A stretch of 5,867 nt of DNA from Phycisphaerae bacterium (GTDB lineage Bacteria > Planctomycetota > Phycisphaerae > UBA1845), in contig JAJDDS010000370.1 of NCBI GenBank assembly GCA_029260195.1, positions 1 to 5,867 of the forward strand. Direction: 5' to 3'. The notes under the pieces were generated by a model that was not told where the DNA came from, did no database searches, and worked only from the letters and a program-made list of their open reading frames with translations. Below, piece after piece: positions 4,328 through 5,867 of the stretch; the stretch's first letter is position 1; each line of letters begins with the position of its first letter. The position numbers were made by a program, and so were the translations under genes.

Positions 4328-5867
4328 TTACATCAGGAGTGATCGGCCGGTCATTTCGACGGGCTGGGGTAAACCCATGATGTCGAGGAGGGTCGGCGCG
4401 ATGTCCGCGAGCATGCCGCCCGTGCGAAGCGATCGCCCGCGGAGGTCATCGGCGACGACGATCATTTCGACGTCGTACGTCGTGTGTGAGGTGTGGGGTT
4501 GATCGCTGCCGGGGTCGATCATCTGCTCGCAGTTTCCGTGGTCGGCGGTGACGATGAGCGCGCCGCCGGCGCGGGTGGTAGCTTCGACAATGCGCCCGAC
4601 ACCTTGATCGACGGTCTCGACGGCACGGATTGCGGCATCGAGGTTGCCGGTGTGTCCGACCATGTCGCCGTTGGCGAAATTCACGATGATGACGTCGAAG
4701 GCGTTGGTTTTGATGCGGGAGACGACCTCGTCGGTGACGCCCGGAGCGGACATTTCAGGTTTCTGGTCGTAGGTAGCCACTTCCCTGGGCGACGGTATCA
4801 TCCCGCGCTGTTCGCCGGGGAAGGGGTGCTCGCGGTAGTCATTGAAGAAGAACGTAACGTGGGGGTATTTCTCGGTCTCCGCGCAGCGGAATTGAGTGAG
4901 CCCACGATGGGCGAGATAGCCGGCGAAGATACTGGGCATCTTCTCCGGTTTTGGGATGACAACTTCGACGGGGAGACCGGTTTCGTAGGCGGCGAGCGTG
5001 GCGAAGTAGAGGTCGAGCTTTTCGGGTCGACGGAAACCGTGGGTTCGATCGCCCTCGGTGAACGGGAAGGTGTCGTAGCGGAAGGCCTTGATGAGTTCGC
5101 GGGGGCGATCGCCGCGGAAGTTGAAGAAGATGACGCTGTCGCGGTTTCTGATGGTGACCGGCGGCGCGTCGCCGGGGGTGATGACGGTGGGGGTGATGAA
5201 TTCGTCACCTTTTCGGCTGTCGTCGGTGGGGTGGTCGTAGTAGCGCTGAAATGCCGCCTCGATCGACGCAGCGCGATCGCCCCTCGCGTCGGTGTAAAGC
5301 CGATAGGCCTGTTCGACGCGATCCCATCGGTTGTCGCGGTCCATGGCGTAGTAGCGACCTATGAGTGAGGCGAATCGCCCTACGCCGATCTCGGACATTT
5401 TCTTGTCGATCTCGCGGGCGAAGTCGATCCCGCTGAAGGGCGGCGTGTCGCGGCCGTCGGACATGATATGGAGGATGACTCGGCCGGGGTCGAACGCGAG
5501 GCGCTTCGCGGTTTCGAGAATGGCGTAGAGGTGGTCGAGGATGCTGTGTACACCGGCGCTGCTGCAGAGGCCCATGATATGTGCGGCGCCGCCGCGCGCA
5601 TCCGCGCGGTGAAAGGCGGAGCAGAGCGCTTCGTTTTCGAAGAATGCGCCGGACTCGATGTTCTGGTTGATGCGCATGATCTCCTGCGGGACGATCCTGC
5701 CGGCACCGATGTTTTGGTGTCCGACCTCACTGTTGCCCATGACCCCATCCGGCAATCCCACGGAGGGTCCGTGCGTAGCGATCTGGACGTGCGGGTATTT
5801 GGTCATGAGGGCGTCGTCGACGGGTGTGCGGGCGAGGACGACGGCGTTGGCGTGGTTCCATTCGGGG
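4328..5867 (-). CDS. gpmI: 2,3-bisphosphoglycerate-independent phosphoglycerate mutase (5' end outside window)
   Basis: This cytoplasmic glycolysis/gluconeogenesis enzyme interconverts 3- and 2-phosphoglycerate through a phosphoserine intermediate, with two Mn(II) or similar metals. The frame is open to the window edge: 20 codons upstream of the first visible ATG (5806) still look like the family (NAVVLARTPVDDALM), so the true start lies outside. Numbered from that ATG, the nucleophile is Ser26 in GNSEVGH. GVHS (85-88), DGRDTPP (117-123) and GRYYAMDRDNRW (150-161) follow. Then come the phosphate-binding arginines in NFRGDRPRE (229-237), PSPREVATYDQKPEMSA (338-354), and the metal-binding NGDMVGHTG (379-387), TADHGN (420-425) and HTSHTT (438-443). 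The visible part is about 512 residues, close to full family length, so little is missing. All expected motifs are present. The stop is TAA, and 425 bases separate it from the kinase gene, so it is probably a separate transcription unit. Confidence 0.96.
   Translation of the reverse strand, partial: PEWNHANAVVLARTPVDDALMTKYPHVQIATHGPSVGLPDGVMGNSEVGHQNIGAGRIVPQEIMRINQNIESGAFFENEALCSAFHRADARGGAAHIMGLCSSAGVHSILDHLYAILETAKRLAFDPGRVILHIMSDGRDTPPFSGIDFAREIDKKMSEIGVGRFASLIGRYYAMDRDNRWDRVEQAYRLYTDARGDRAASIEAAFQRYYDHPTDDSRKGDEFITPTVITPGDAPPVTIRNRDSVIFFNFRGDRPRELIKAFRYDTFPFTEGDRTHGFRRPEKLDLYFATLAAYETGLPVEVVIPKPEKMPSIFAGYLAHRGLTQFRCAETEKYPHVTFFFNDYREHPFPGEQRGMIPSPREVATYDQKPEMSAPGVTDEVVSRIKTNAFDVIIVNFANGDMVGHTGNLDAAIRAVETVDQGVGRIVEATTRAGGALIVTADHGNCEQMIDPGSDQPHTSHTTYDVEMIVVADDLRGRSLRTGGMLADIAPTLLDIMGLPQPVEMTGRSLLM

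Noticed and set aside
4493..5368. Plus-strand open frame of 291 codons
   Set aside because: It lies wholly opposite the phosphoglycerate mutase gene, whose motifs are unmistakable. Long antisense frames are expected at this GC content, and its Gly/Val/Asp-rich product has no recognisable domain.

Overview
The window is high-GC bacterial DNA that most likely comes from a planctomycete (Planctomycetota). Three observations support this. There is a secreted protein with a dockerin-like double calcium-loop module followed by FG-GAP/VCBS repeats of the GDLDGDGDLDLAVAN type. There are two copies of a short intergenic repeat whose spurious translation reads LPDGRGS, which I associate with this phylum. 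There is also further intergenic repeat litter of kinds common in planctomycete genomes. The assignment is inference from recall and was not searched.

Layout. Positions 1-161 hold no gene that I recognise, only the leader and a good ribosome binding site for the next gene. Positions 162-1035 (+) hold a secreted dockerin-like/FG-GAP protein gene, broken by one extra T at 743/744. It therefore reads as an N-terminal ORF (162-797) and an out-of-frame C-terminal remainder (to 1035). Positions 1036-1341 form a 306-base convergent gap made of several kinds of short repeats and two perfect hairpins. Positions 1342-2736 (-) encode an NtrC-type sigma-54-dependent response regulator. Positions 2733-3902 (-) encode its soluble PAS-type histidine kinase, and the two genes overlap by four bases (GTGA). 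Positions 3903-4327 are a 425-base non-coding stretch with a candidate sigma-70 promoter for the kinase/regulator operon, inverted repeats, CG-alternating tracts and a repeat element. Positions 4328 to the window end (-) encode cofactor-independent phosphoglycerate mutase (gpmI), whose start lies beyond the window.

How the parts work together. The kinase and regulator form a translationally coupled two-component system resembling NtrB/NtrC: a cytoplasmic kinase phosphorylates Asp56 of an AAA+ activator that opens sigma-54 promoters. I found no convincing -24/-12 promoter in the intergenic DNA here, so its targets are probably elsewhere. Phosphoglycerate mutase is a glycolytic housekeeping gene that appears to be only a neighbour. 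The secreted protein points the opposite way and shares no promoter with the rest.

The most interesting signals are non-coding. A 26-base element occurs twice, in the same orientation, 11 and 13 bases after the stop codons of two unrelated minus-strand genes. In the transcribed strand it folds into a small hairpin, with tandem G-A mismatches in one copy. The second signal is a 37-base perfect repeat inside the FG-GAP gene, at an offset of 154 bases. Recombination between its copies would remove the frameshift. I see no clear new multi-gene system in this window.
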